Of a DNA stretch of 62,166 nt, positions 51,051-58,868 are shown piece after piece. Within the stretch, counting starts at the first letter, position 1. Each line of letters opens with the position of its first letter. The stretch is from Acidimicrobiaceae bacterium. GTDB lineage: Bacteria; Actinomycetota; Acidimicrobiia; Acidimicrobiales; RAAP-2. The stretch lies in NCBI GenBank assembly GCA_027449885.1, contig DAIDKS010000004.1, positions 1 to 62,166 on the forward strand. The letters run 5' to 3'. The notes below the pieces were generated by a model. That model saw only the letters and a program-made list of their open reading frames with translations, was not told the DNA's origin and made no database searches. The position numbers and the translations under genes are program-made.

Positions 51051-51057
51051 GAGGCCC

Positions 51058-51063
51058 ATCGTA
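51058..51063 (-). promoter_or_regulatory. Leaderless-type -10 box of the hydrolase gene
   Basis: TACGAT on the minus strand with 7 nt to the GTG at 51050. The divergent -10 (51077-51082) is 13 bp away. Confidence 0.5.
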
Positions 51064-51076
51064 GGTGATCAGGGTC

Positions 51077-51082
51077 TATTCT
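51077..51082 (+). promoter_or_regulatory. Leaderless-type -10 box of the AcuI-like gene
   Basis: TATTCT with 6 nt to the GTG at 51089. Confidence 0.6.
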
Positions 51083-51088
51083 GGACTC

Positions 51089-52084
51089 GTGCGGGCGTTC
51101 ACGATCCGTGCCCACGAAGAGGCACTCGACCTCGCGGTGAGCGAGGTTGACGCACACCCCGTCGACGCCGACGACGTCCTGGTCGAGGTCTACTTCAGCG
51201 GCGTCAACTTCAAGGATGCCATGGTGGCCGAACCCGCGAGCCGCGTTCGTCGCGTGAGCGACCTCGTCGGCGGGGTCGACGCCGCCGGCGTGGTCGCGGA
51301 GTCACGGGTACCGGGCCTCGAGCCCGGCACGCCCGTCGCCGTTCACGGCGGGGACCTCGGCGTCGCCCGCGACGGCGGATTCGCGGAGTACGTCTACGCC
51401 CCGGCCCGCTACCTCTCCCCCCTCGCCGGGGCCCTGAGCCCGCGCACCGCGATGATCATCGGGACCGCGGGGGTCTCCGCCATGGCGAGCGTCCTCGCCC
51501 TCGAGGACCACGGGGTCGACCCCGACGGCGAGATCCTGGTGACCGGGGCCACCGGGGGCGTCGGCTCCATGGCCGTGACCCTCCTCGCCGCTCGCGGCTA
51601 CCGGGTCGCCGCCTCGACCGGCTCTCCCGAGCAGGCCGACTGGCTGCGCGAGCGTGGCGCGTCCCGCGTGATCTCGCGCGACGAGGTCGGCGACCGTCCC
51701 GGTCGGGTCCTCGGCAGCGAGCTGTGGGCCGGCGCGATCGACTGCATCGGCGGTGAGACGCTGAGCAACGTCGTGCGCACCCTGCGCTACGGCGCCGCCG
51801 TCTCGGCCACCGGCCTCGTCGCCGGCGCCGACCTCGTGACGACGGTCTACCCGTTCATCACCCGCAACGTCGCCCTGCTCGGCATCGACGTCGTCGAGTC
51901 ACCGCCGGCCACTCGCCAGCGCGTCTGGACGGCGCTCGCCGCCCTCGTCCCGACCATCGACCTCGATCCCCTGGTCGACTCGGTCATCCCACTCGAGGGG
52001 ATCCCGGCGGCCCTCGAGACCGTGCGTCGCGGAGCGACGCGCGGCCGGATCCTCGTGGACCCGACCGCGCGCGCCCGCAGCTGA
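51089..52084 (+). CDS. Zinc-free MDR oxidoreductase, AcuI/YhdH (acryloyl-CoA reductase) type
   Basis: A 331-aa medium-chain dehydrogenase. It has VYFSGVNFKDAMV near the N-terminus, GTAGVSAMASVLALEDHGV, the NADP loop VTGATGGVGSMAVTLL with ASTGSPEQ, and GAIDCIGGETLSNV. These match the YhdH/AcuI group, which reduces acryloyl-CoA to propionyl-CoA with NADPH, a step in DMSP or 3-hydroxypropionate metabolism. No zinc ligands are visible, as expected. The frame is open to 51065, but the leaderless -10 lies inside that extension, so the start is GTG 51089. Confidence 0.88.
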   Translation: MRAFTIRAHEEALDLAVSEVDAHPVDADDVLVEVYFSGVNFKDAMVAEPASRVRRVSDLVGGVDAAGVVAESRVPGLEPGTPVAVHGGDLGVARDGGFAEYVYAPARYLSPLAGALSPRTAMIIGTAGVSAMASVLALEDHGVDPDGEILVTGATGGVGSMAVTLLAARGYRVAASTGSPEQADWLRERGASRVISRDEVGDRPGRVLGSELWAGAIDCIGGETLSNVVRTLRYGAAVSATGLVAGADLVTTVYPFITRNVALLGIDVVESPPATRQRVWTALAALVPTIDLDPLVDSVIPLEGIPAALETVRRGATRGRILVDPTARARS

Positions 52085-52085
52085 C

Positions 52086-53573
52086 CTACTCGTCGGCGAC
52101 GATCGACCCCACGCGGTCCCCGATCGAGGGATCCCGCTTGACGAGAACCGCGGCGTAGACGATCGCCAGCACCACGACCACGAGGGCCGCGTACGGGAAC
52201 CAGTCGTACGGCGTCGACTGACCAGGCTTGGCCAGGTAGTAGAGGGGAACCAGGATCGTGATGATCCCGAGCCCCGGGAGAACCGCGTGGCGGAAGCCGT
52301 TGAATCGCGCGGGGTGGTGCTTGCGCATGTAGAAGGGCAGCGCCAAGTTGCTCATGCCGTAGACGAGGAGGACGAGAATGGTCCCGAACGTGGAGGACTC
52401 CGCGAAGAAGTTCACCGCGTTCATCCCCGCCGAGGCGCCGTGCGAGCCGAGGAGGTGCCCCAGGCCCCAGATGGCGATGATCACGAGCGTCCCGCTCAGG
52501 AAGAAGAGCAGGGCGTTGACCGGCGTGCGCCGGGTGGCGTGGACCTTGCCGATGGCCTTGGGTAGCAGCCCTTCGCGTCCCGCGTTGAAGATCAGTCGCG
52601 CCTGGGAGTTCGTACCCGCGATGAGCGCCCCGAGCGTCGAGGTCATCCCCGCCAGGTAGGCGAAGAAGGCGGCCGCCCCGACGACGTTCTTCGCCACGGA
52701 GATGAAGGGGATCGCGGCACTCGAGAGGTTCCCGACGTTCTGCTTAAACCCGACGACGGTCGAGAACGCGAAGAGGACGTAGCTGACGACCATGACGATG
52801 ACCGACGTGAAGACGGCCTTCGGGACGTTGCGCCGCGGGTCGTTCGTCTCCTCGGCGAGGGCCGCCGAGTTCTCCCACCCGATGAAGAGGTAGACGGCGA
52901 GCGGGAAGCCGGCGGCGAGACCGCTGAAGCCGTGGGTGATGTTCTTCGGGTTGAAGGGCGCGAAGCTGATGTGGCCGTGGAACTTGATCAGGGCCGCGAT
53001 GCTCACGATGACGAGCACCAGCATCTCGAAGGCGAAGAAGAAGCCCGCGATCTTCGTCGACACCGAGATCCCGCGCACCATCATGAAGGCGGCGAAGGCG
53101 AGGAAGACCAGCGTCCAGACGATCCACGGCACGCTCTCGAGTCCCGAGACGTTGTAGTTCTGCAGCAGCAGCTGGAAGAACCCGCCCACGATGGCGACGA
53201 CCGAGGCCATCGCCGCGATGTAGCCGGTTCCCGTGAGCAGAGCCGTCGTCACGCCCGTCCGTGGTCCGAAGGACTTGCCCACGAAGGAGATGAACCCCCC
53301 GGTCGAGGGCATGTACTTGGTGAACTCGGACAGCGTGTTCGCGAGGAAGGCGATGGCGATGCCCGCCGCGATGATGGTCAACGGCGACGCCAGTCCGGCC
53401 GTATAGGCCAAGAAGCCGAAGCCGAAGAAGAAGCTCATCGCCGGCCCGATGTTCGCCATCGTCGCCGCCGCGATGTCGAGCAGCCCGAGGGCTCCCCGAT
53501 GCAGTCGCTCGTGTTCCCCCGAGACGACGGGGACCTTCGCCCCCAGCGACTCAGACGAGAATCCTTCCGTCAT
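52086..53573 (-). CDS. APC-superfamily amino acid permease
   Basis: A 495-aa transporter with twelve hydrophobic helices. The first helix region has TMANIGPAMSFFFGFGFLAY, which fits the substrate-binding break of APC transporters. FIGWENSAALAEETNDPRRNVPKAVF is the conserved loop after helix 6, and GTNSQARLIFNAGREGLLPK follows helix 8. It probably imports an amino acid or polyamine; substrate unknown. The ATG at 53573 has AGGGAAGG upstream and a likely -10 TAGGTT at 53637-53642. Confidence 0.9.
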   Translation of the reverse strand: MTEGFSSESLGAKVPVVSGEHERLHRGALGLLDIAAATMANIGPAMSFFFGFGFLAYTAGLASPLTIIAAGIAIAFLANTLSEFTKYMPSTGGFISFVGKSFGPRTGVTTALLTGTGYIAAMASVVAIVGGFFQLLLQNYNVSGLESVPWIVWTLVFLAFAAFMMVRGISVSTKIAGFFFAFEMLVLVIVSIAALIKFHGHISFAPFNPKNITHGFSGLAAGFPLAVYLFIGWENSAALAEETNDPRRNVPKAVFTSVIVMVVSYVLFAFSTVVGFKQNVGNLSSAAIPFISVAKNVVGAAAFFAYLAGMTSTLGALIAGTNSQARLIFNAGREGLLPKAIGKVHATRRTPVNALLFFLSGTLVIIAIWGLGHLLGSHGASAGMNAVNFFAESSTFGTILVLLVYGMSNLALPFYMRKHHPARFNGFRHAVLPGLGIITILVPLYYLAKPGQSTPYDWFPYAALVVVVLAIVYAAVLVKRDPSIGDRVGSIVADE

Positions 53574-53636
53574 GGATCCGTGTCCTTCCCTCCGCGCGCA
53601 CCGTTGCGCCCCGCGCCGAAACGCGTTCGTCCCCGA

Positions 53637-53642
53637 AACCTA
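53637..53642 (-). promoter_or_regulatory. Candidate -10 box of the APC permease gene
   Basis: TAGGTT on the minus strand, about 63 nt upstream of the ATG, inside a dyad (53629-53635 with 53663-53669) that could be an operator. Confidence 0.35.
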
Positions 53643-53725
53643 CAGGACCACTCCCGGTACGCCGGGGACCTCCGGCTCTTACCGACAGGTTTTCTCACTC
53701 GTCCCAGCGGACGCCGTGGCGGAGA

Positions 53726-54322
53726 TCAGAAGAAGGGGCTGACCCAGACGGTGCCGCCACCGCAGGGCTGCAACGGGTAGCTCGGCGTGGCCACCGCGAC
53801 GGACTGGCCCGCGGCGACCGCGACGGCGACGCTCGTCACGTTCGGGCAGGTCGTCTCGCTGCCCGTCGGCACGTCGCCGAAGGCGAGGTCGAAGGTCGCC
53901 GAGGACCCCGTCGCGAGTGAGAGCGAGGTCGGCGCCACGTTCGCCGCGGCGTCCGGGAAGACGACGGGACTGTTCACCGTCGGCAGGTCGATCGTCCGAC
54001 TGGGAACGACCGCCCCCTGGGTGTTCTGCAGCGTCAGCAGCGGCCAGCCGTCGAGGGTGCACGTTCCGGGGGTCGTCTTCGTCAGCCGCACGCTCGAGTA
54101 CACGGTCCCGGCCGCCCCCTGACTCAGCCCAAAGGTCGCCCGAAAGTCGCCGCCCGTGCAGGTCGAGCCGGTCGCCGTGGTCGTCGTGGTGGTCGTCGTC
54201 GACGCCGGTGGTGCGAGGGTCGTCGAGGTTGTCGTCGTCGGGGTGGTCGTCGCGTGCCGACTCGCCGTCACGATCACGACGAACGCGAAGAACAGCACGA
54301 GCGAGATGATCGCTCGCCTCAC
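53726..54322 (-). CDS. Secreted or anchored DUF4232-like protein
   Basis: A 198-aa protein with an N-terminal signal or anchor helix (IISLVLFFAFVVIVTA), a Thr-rich linker containing TTTTTTTT, and a domain with CTGGDFRATFG, a GTCTLDGWPLLTLQ segment and two later Cys, resembling DUF4232. That family is common in actinobacterial exported proteins and has no known function. The GTG start overlaps the stop of the bifunctional nuclease gene (GTGA), so it is part of the gcvH-garA-merR-bfn cluster. Confidence 0.75.
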   Translation of the reverse strand: MRRAIISLVLFFAFVVIVTASRHATTTPTTTTSTTLAPPASTTTTTTTTATGSTCTGGDFRATFGLSQGAAGTVYSSVRLTKTTPGTCTLDGWPLLTLQNTQGAVVPSRTIDLPTVNSPVVFPDAAANVAPTSLSLATGSSATFDLAFGDVPTGSETTCPNVTSVAVAVAAGQSVAVATPSYPLQPCGGGTVWVSPFF

Positions 54323-54831
54323 TGGTCGAAGTCTTCTGGCCGGACGCGGTCGAGGAAGGCCCGCAACTCGTCGACGAGCTCGTTCTCGTCGACCTCCTCA
54401 CCGATCTCGACGACGTCGGCCTCGTCCTCTAGTTGGAGGACCTTGCCCTCGGCGGCCATCAGCTCGTCGCGCACCAGAATCGGGGCGCCCACCCGCAGCG
54501 CCAGCGCGACGGCGTCGCTCGGTCGCGCCGACACGGCGACCTCCCGTCCCTCGCGCACCAGGCGCAGGTTGGCGTAGAAGGTGTTGTCGATCAGGTCCGT
54601 GATCTCGACCGCGAAGACTCGACCGCCCAGTGCTCCGATGACGTGGCCGAGCAGGTCGTGCGACATGGGGCGGGGTGTCTCGATGTGCTGGAGTGCGTAG
54701 GCGATCGCCGTCGCCTCCGGCGCGCCGATGTAGATCGGCAATACGCGCTCCCCGCCGACCTCCTCCAACAGCAGGAGGGGCGTCGAGGACCCCACGTCGA
54801 CGCGAACCGCTCTCAGGACGACCTCAACCAC
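54319..54831 (-). CDS. Bifunctional nuclease family protein (DUF151)
   Basis: A 170-aa protein with the BFN/DUF151 core: LLLLEEVGGERVLPIYIGAPEATAIAYAL, then RPMSHDLLGHVIGALGG and ARPSDAVALALRVGAPI, plus an acidic tail. Plant and mycobacterial relatives (Rv1829) have been described as nucleases or are uncharacterised. The gene follows the MerR gene in the same order as in mycobacteria but has its own likely promoter, because TAGGCT lies 6 nt before the GTG at 54831. Confidence 0.88.
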   Translation of the reverse strand: MVEVVLRAVRVDVGSSTPLLLLEEVGGERVLPIYIGAPEATAIAYALQHIETPRPMSHDLLGHVIGALGGRVFAVEITDLIDNTFYANLRLVREGREVAVSARPSDAVALALRVGAPILVRDELMAAEGKVLQLEDEADVVEIGEEVDENELVDELRAFLDRVRPEDFDQ

Positions 54832-54837
54832 GGCGCC

Positions 54838-54843
54838 AGCCTA
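54838..54843 (-). promoter_or_regulatory. Leaderless-type -10 box of the bifunctional nuclease gene
   Basis: TAGGCT on the minus strand with 6 nt to the GTG at 54831. Confidence 0.6.
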
Positions 54844-54871
54844 GACCCCGTCTTGCGAGGTCCGCCGGTCG

Positions 54872-55651
54872 TCATCGACCGAGGAAGTCGCCCCTCGCAC
54901 GCTCGCCGACCAGGCCGCGAAGGAGGGCCACCTCGTCGAAGACGGTGGCCGTCACGCGCGTGGCGGTCGCCTCGTCGACCGACGCGCCCGGACCGCGGAG
55001 CCCGGCCGTCATCTCCTCGACGATCGCCACCTCGCGTTCGACCAGTCGACGTATCGACCCGATGTAGCGCGAGTCCACCCCTCGTTCGAGGAGCGCCGTC
55101 GCCGCTCGCGCCGTAGCCACGTCGTGGTCGTCGAAGAGGTACTCCCCCGATGGTCCGGCTCGTCCCACGACCCCCTGGGCGACGAGCAGATTCAGCGTGT
55201 CCGCGTCCAGACCCGTCGCGACGGCGAAGGCCGCCATCCCGAAGGGCGCGGCCGGTCCCGCGCTGGGGTGCGACGGCTCGGCACCCGCCACGGGTCGCAG
55301 CGGCACGATCGCCGGACGCGCCGGCACCGTCGCCCGCACCGACGCCGAACTGGCGTCGCGCGCGGCGGGGCGGCTCGACCGGGACGGCCCGTCATCCTCG
55401 AGCAGCCCCTGCTCGATGAGACGAACACGGACCACCTTCAGGGGCACGAACTCCTCGTGGGCCAGGCGGATGGCCTCACGCAGGCACGCGACGTCGCGCT
55501 CCGAGTAGAGGCGGTAGCCCTTGCGGCTCCGCGACGGCCGTACCAGGCCCTTGTCCTCGTAGTAGCGGATCTTCGAGAGCTCGATATCGGGATAGTCCTG
55601 GCGCAGCAGCGCGTGGACCTCACCAATGCGCATCGTCCCCGGCGCGTTCAT
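54872..55651 (-). CDS. MerR-family transcriptional regulator (Rv1828-like)
   Basis: A 259-aa regulator. The winged helix-turn-helix MRIGEVHALLRQDYPDIELSK is followed by KIRYYEDKGLVRPSRSRKGY and the arm LREAIRLAHEEFVPLKVVRVRL. A disordered linker (about residues 85-125) and a C-terminal effector domain with a second helical bundle come next. The layout matches mycobacterial Rv1828, which also follows garA. No metal-binding Cys are present. The ATG at 55651 overlaps the FHA gene stop (ATGA). Confidence 0.9.
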   Translation of the reverse strand: MNAPGTMRIGEVHALLRQDYPDIELSKIRYYEDKGLVRPSRSRKGYRLYSERDVACLREAIRLAHEEFVPLKVVRVRLIEQGLLEDDGPSRSSRPAARDASSASVRATVPARPAIVPLRPVAGAEPSHPSAGPAAPFGMAAFAVATGLDADTLNLLVAQGVVGRAGPSGEYLFDDHDVATARAATALLERGVDSRYIGSIRRLVEREVAIVEEMTAGLRGPGASVDEATATRVTATVFDEVALLRGLVGERARGDFLGR

Positions 55652-56112
55652 CGCGTGGCCTCCCAGAACACGAGCTTGTACTTGCCGATCTGGACCTCGT
55701 CGGCGCCGTGAAGCGTCGTCTCCTCGACCCGGGCCCCGTTGACGTAGGTGCCATTGAGCGAGTTGAGGTCGCGCACGGTGATGCGTCCGCTCGCCGTTCG
55801 AGTGAAGATCGCGTGATGGCGCGACACCGAGACGTCGTCGAGCAGGAGGTCGCTGTTCTCGTGTCGCCCGACGGTCGTGAAGGCCTTCGACAGCTCGAAG
55901 CGCGCGCCCGCCGCGGGGCCCGACGCGACGACGAGGACGTCACCGTGATCGCCCAGGGGTCCCGACGCCGCCCCGGGGTGGAGCACCTCGGCCACGGCGA
56001 CCACCGGCACCGCCACGGTCTCGGGCGAGGTGGCGTCGTGCTGGGGCGCTCCGCACGACCAGCAGAAGTTCGCGTTGGCGTTCAGGATCTCCCCGCACCG
56101 ACGGCAGTTCAC
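55648..56112 (-). CDS. garA: Zinc ribbon-FHA protein, GarA homologue
   Basis: A 154-aa protein. The N-terminus is a zinc ribbon (Cys3, Cys6, Cys17, Cys20). Residues about 58-150 are an FHA domain with TVGRHENSDLLLDD, VSRHHAIF and LNSLNGTYVNG, very close to mycobacterial GarA. GarA binds and inhibits 2-oxoglutarate enzymes and is switched off by phosphorylation of an N-terminal ETTS site. Here that site is replaced by the zinc ribbon, and only one Thr (SPETVAVP, T32) is in a similar setting. It lies between gcvH and merR as in mycobacteria. The start is GTG 56112. Confidence 0.88.
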   Translation of the reverse strand: MNCRRCGEILNANANFCWSCGAPQHDATSPETVAVPVVAVAEVLHPGAASGPLGDHGDVLVVASGPAAGARFELSKAFTTVGRHENSDLLLDDVSVSRHHAIFTRTASGRITVRDLNSLNGTYVNGARVEETTLHGADEVQIGKYKLVFWEATR

Positions 56113-56135
56113 GACAGATCTCTCGCGGACGATCG

Positions 56136-56516
56136 TCAGTGAGACGTCAGGTCACGGTAGGCCGGGGCGTCGAGCAGCGCGGCGATCTCACCGTCGTCGG
56201 CCCCCTCGAGCGTGCACATCCATCCGTCCCCGTACGGGTCCGAGTTGAGGGTCTCGGGCGCACTGCGCAGGCCGTCGTTCACGGACGTGATGGTTCCGCC
56301 CACCGGCGCGTAGATCTCCGACACGGACTTCGTCGACTCGACCTCGCCGATGACGTCACCCTTCGCCACGACGCGCCCCACCGCGGGCAGGTCGACGAAG
56401 ACCACGTCCCCGAGGGCGTCTTGCGCGTAGTCGGTGATGCCCACCGTGACGCCGCCGTCCGCCGCACGGACCCACTCGTGATCGGACGTGTAGCGCAGTT
56501 CATCGGGTGTCTTCAT
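56136..56516 (-). CDS. gcvH: Glycine cleavage system H protein
   Basis: A 126-aa lipoyl carrier that shuttles the aminomethyl group between the P, T and L proteins. The lipoylated Lys is in VIGEVESTKSVSEIYAP, and DHEWVR and ITDYAQDALGD are diagnostic. The ATG at 56516 lies 7 nt after TAGATT, whose TAG is the pgsA stop. The gene is encoded with garA and merR rather than with gcvT-P, so H-protein supply may be regulated separately. Confidence 0.95.
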   Translation of the reverse strand: MKTPDELRYTSDHEWVRAADGGVTVGITDYAQDALGDVVFVDLPAVGRVVAKGDVIGEVESTKSVSEIYAPVGGTITSVNDGLRSAPETLNSDPYGDGWMCTLEGADDGEIAALLDAPAYRDLTSH

Positions 56517-56523
56517 GGCACGC

Positions 56524-56529
56524 AATCTA
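56524..56529 (-). promoter_or_regulatory. Leaderless-type -10 box of gcvH, made from the pgsA stop
   Basis: TAGATT on the minus strand. Its TAG is the pgsA stop codon, and 7 nt separate it from the ATG at 56516. Confidence 0.6.
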
Positions 56530-57135
56530 CTGCGACGCGCGACCCGCGCGCCCGGTCCGCCACGCCTCCCGGGCCGGGCGCACGTAGCCCACGAGGACGG
56601 CCCACGCGAGGACCAGGCCCCCGACGCCGATGACCCAGCAGATGTCGCGACCCACGACCTGCCAGGTCGCCAGTGCGCGGCCCCCGTCGTTCGACGTGAG
56701 CAGGAAGAGCGGGAATGTCGTCATGAGCGCGAACGTCGACACCTTGCCCCACCAGAGGACGTCGATCCTCGCGGCGCCGCCCATCGCCAGTGCGATGGTC
56801 ACCGCCGAGACGATCACCTCACGGGCCAGCGTGGCACCGGCGAACCACCACGGGACGCCGTGGGCCGCCGCCACGCTCAGCAGTCCTCCGACCACGAGGA
56901 TCCGGTCGGCCGTCGGGTCGAGCACCTTGCCCACGGTCGAGACCTGACCCAGTCGTCGCGCGAGGTAGCCGTCGACCCAGTCGGTCGCCCCGAGGACGCC
57001 GAGCAACCACGCCGCCTCGGCACGGTGCCCGGTGCGAAAGAGCAGCCACCAGAAGACCGGCAGGAGGGCGAGGCGCACCACCGTGACGGCGTTGGGCACC
57101 GTCAGCCACCCCCGCTCGCTGCGGGTCGGCTCCAC
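56527..57135 (-). CDS. pgsA: CDP-alcohol phosphatidyltransferase (PgsA-like)
   Basis: A 202-aa membrane enzyme with five to six helices. The CDP-alcohol motif is complete in DWVDGYLARRLG continuing to KVLDPTADR (D-x2-DG-x2-AR-x8-G-x3-D-x3-D). It probably makes phosphatidylglycerophosphate, but cardiolipin or inositol-phosphate synthases share the motif. The frame is open upstream into fba, but the GTG at 57135, 4 nt after the fba stop, begins the protein proper (VEPTRSERGWLTVPN). Confidence 0.85.
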   Translation of the reverse strand: MEPTRSERGWLTVPNAVTVVRLALLPVFWWLLFRTGHRAEAAWLLGVLGATDWVDGYLARRLGQVSTVGKVLDPTADRILVVGGLLSVAAAHGVPWWFAGATLAREVIVSAVTIALAMGGAARIDVLWWGKVSTFALMTTFPLFLLTSNDGGRALATWQVVGRDICWVIGVGGLVLAWAVLVGYVRPAREAWRTGRAGRASQ

Positions 57136-57139
57136 GGGC

Positions 57140-58189
57140 CTAGGCGATCGTGATCGACGGATCGAGGAAGACGTCCTGGACGGCATGGACGAGGGCGGCG
57201 CCCTCGTCGATGGGTCGCTGGAAGGCCTTACGGCCGAGGATCAGACCCTGGCCCCCCGCCCGCTTGTTGATCACCGCGGTGCGCACGGCCGAGGCGACGT
57301 CGTCGGCGCCCTTCGCCTCACCACCCGAGTTGATCAGGCCGATCCGTCCCGCGTAGCAGTTCACCACCTGCCAGCGAGTGAGGTCGATGGGGTTGTCCGT
57401 CGTCAACTCGCTGTAGACCTTCGGGCTGGTCTTGCCGAACTTGAGGGCGTTGTACCCCCCGTTGTTCTCGGGCTGCTTCTGCTTGATGATGTCCGCCTCG
57501 ATCGTGACGCCGAGGTGGTTCGCCTGTCCGGTGAGGTCGGCGGACAGGTGGTAGTCCGCCTCGGGCGTCTTGAAGGCGGGATTACGTAGGTACGTCCACA
57601 GGACCGTGAAGAGCCCCAACTGGTGCGCCTCCGCGAACGCCGCCGAGATCTCGCGAAGCTGTCGATCGGACTCCGGCGAGCCGAAGTAGATCGTCGCCCC
57701 CACGCCCACGGCCCCGAGGTCGGCCGCCTGGCGCACCGAGGCGAAAGGAATCTGGTCGTAGGTGTTCGGGTAGTGGAGGAGGTCGTTGTGGTTGAGCTTC
57801 ACGATGAAGGGGATGCGGTGCACGTAGCGTCGAGAGACGACGCCAAGTGTTCCCAAGGTCGTCGCCACGGCGTTGCAGTCCGCCGCGATCGCGAGGTCGC
57901 AGATGCGGGCGGGGTCGAAGTAGTCGGGATTCGGCGCGAAACTCGCTGCCGCCGAGTGCTCGATGCCCTGGTCCACCGGGAGAATCGAGACGTACCCCGT
58001 TCCGCCGAGCCGGCCGTGGTTGTAGAGGGTCCCCAGGTTGCGCAACACCGTCGGCGTCCGGTCGCTGGCGAGGAATGCCCGGTCGAGGAAGTCCGGTCCC
58101 GGCAGCGTCAGGCGCTCCTTCGGGAACGCGGTGGCTGTGTGGCCGAGGAGGGTGTCGGCGTCGTTTCCGAGCAGTGCGGCGATGTCCAT
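57140..58189 (-). CDS. fba: Fructose-bisphosphate aldolase, class I (FbaB-like)
   Basis: A 349-aa class I aldolase. It has [29 protein letters not shown] and [19 protein letters not shown] with the candidate Schiff-base Lys, and lacks the zinc histidines of class II enzymes. It cleaves fructose-1,6-bisphosphate to DHAP and glyceraldehyde-3-P, or runs in reverse in gluconeogenesis. Most actinobacteria use class II Fba, so the class I form here is a lineage hint. The ATG at 58189 is 6 nt after TAGTTT. Confidence 0.93.
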   Translation of the reverse strand: MDIAALLGNDADTLLGHTATAFPKERLTLPGPDFLDRAFLASDRTPTVLRNLGTLYNHGRLGGTGYVSILPVDQGIEHSAAASFAPNPDYFDPARICDLAIAADCNAVATTLGTLGVVSRRYVHRIPFIVKLNHNDLLHYPNTYDQIPFASVRQAADLGAVGVGATIYFGSPESDRQLREISAAFAEAHQLGLFTVLWTYLRNPAFKTPEADYHLSADLTGQANHLGVTIEADIIKQKQPENNGGYNALKFGKTSPKVYSELTTDNPIDLTRWQVVNCYAGRIGLINSGGEAKGADDVASAVRTAVINKRAGGQGLILGRKAFQRPIDEGAALVHAVQDVFLDPSITIA

Positions 58190-58195
58190 GGCTCC

Positions 58196-58201
58196 AAACT
58201 A
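58196..58201 (-). promoter_or_regulatory. Leaderless-type -10 box of fba
   Basis: TAGTTT on the minus strand with 6 nt to the ATG at 58189. Confidence 0.6.
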
Positions 58202-58273
58202 CCCCAGGTCCCGTCGCCGCCCACCCTGCCGGATGGCGCGGTGGGCTCCCGTCGCGACCCGGCGGGCGCGACC

Positions 58274-58279
58274 TACCAT
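58274..58279 (+). promoter_or_regulatory. Leaderless-type -10 box of the hotdog thioesterase gene
   Basis: TACCAT with 6 nt to the GTG at 58286. Confidence 0.6.
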
Positions 58280-58285
58280 CGGCCC

Positions 58286-58768
58286 GTGGCCGACGACGCA
58301 GCCCCCGCCTTCCAGGACCTCTACCCCGAGCACCTCGCCCACTGCTACGGGTGCGGGCGTCTCAACGAGCACGGCTACCACATCCGGACCCGGTGGGACG
58401 GTGAGGAGAGCGTCACCCGATTCACGCCCTCCCCCTTCCACACGGCCGTTCCGGGCCTCGTCTACGGGGGGCTCCTCGCCTCGCTCGTCGATTGCCACTC
58501 GACGGGAACGGCCGCGGCCGCCCTGTACCGGGCAGACGGTCGTGCCATGGACGATCCCGAGGCCCCGCTCCACCGGTGCGTCACCGGCACCCTTACGGTC
58601 CGCTTCGCTCACCCCACCCCACTCGGCCCGGAGCTCGAGATCCGGGGCCTCGTGACGGCCGTGCGGGGCCGCAAGGTCACGGTGGCGTCCCGCGTCCTCG
58701 TCAACGGCGAGGTCACGGTCGACGCCGAGGCCATCTGCCTCGACCTGCCCGGATCCTTCGCACCCTAG
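58286..58768 (+). CDS. Hotdog-fold thioesterase (THEM4/PaaI-like)
   Basis: A 160-aa protein beginning VADDAAPAFQDLY with HCYGCGRLNEHG, the N-terminal cysteine motif seen in many actinobacterial acyl-CoA thioesterases. The hotdog core follows: PGLVYGGLLASLVDCHSTGTAAAA and VRFAHPTPLGPELEIRG. It probably hydrolyses acyl-CoA, with unknown chain length. The frame extends far upstream over fba, but the leaderless -10 fixes the start at GTG 58286. It is divergent from fba. Confidence 0.85.
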   Translation: MADDAAPAFQDLYPEHLAHCYGCGRLNEHGYHIRTRWDGEESVTRFTPSPFHTAVPGLVYGGLLASLVDCHSTGTAAAALYRADGRAMDDPEAPLHRCVTGTLTVRFAHPTPLGPELEIRGLVTAVRGRKVTVASRVLVNGEVTVDAEAICLDLPGSFAP

Positions 58769-58801
58769 GGACCTCGGGCCCGGGGTCCGATTCGGACGGC
58801 C

Positions 58802-58815
58802 CTCCTCCGGAGGAG
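58802..58815. promoter_or_regulatory. Perfect 14-bp palindrome upstream of the dehydrogenase gene
   Basis: CTCCTCCGGAGGAG, 53 bp before the dehydrogenase ATG and 33 bp after the thioesterase stop. It could be an operator or a small terminator hairpin. Confidence 0.35.
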
Positions 58816-58868
58816 TAGAGATGAGGTAGGTGCTCGGTCGCGATCGAGCGGAGGAGAAAGAAGTAGTC

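Noticed and set aside
53574..53725. Possible riboswitch or structured leader before the APC permease
   Set aside because: The visible dyad surrounds the likely -10, so it would be promoter DNA rather than transcribed leader. No known riboswitch motif was recognised.
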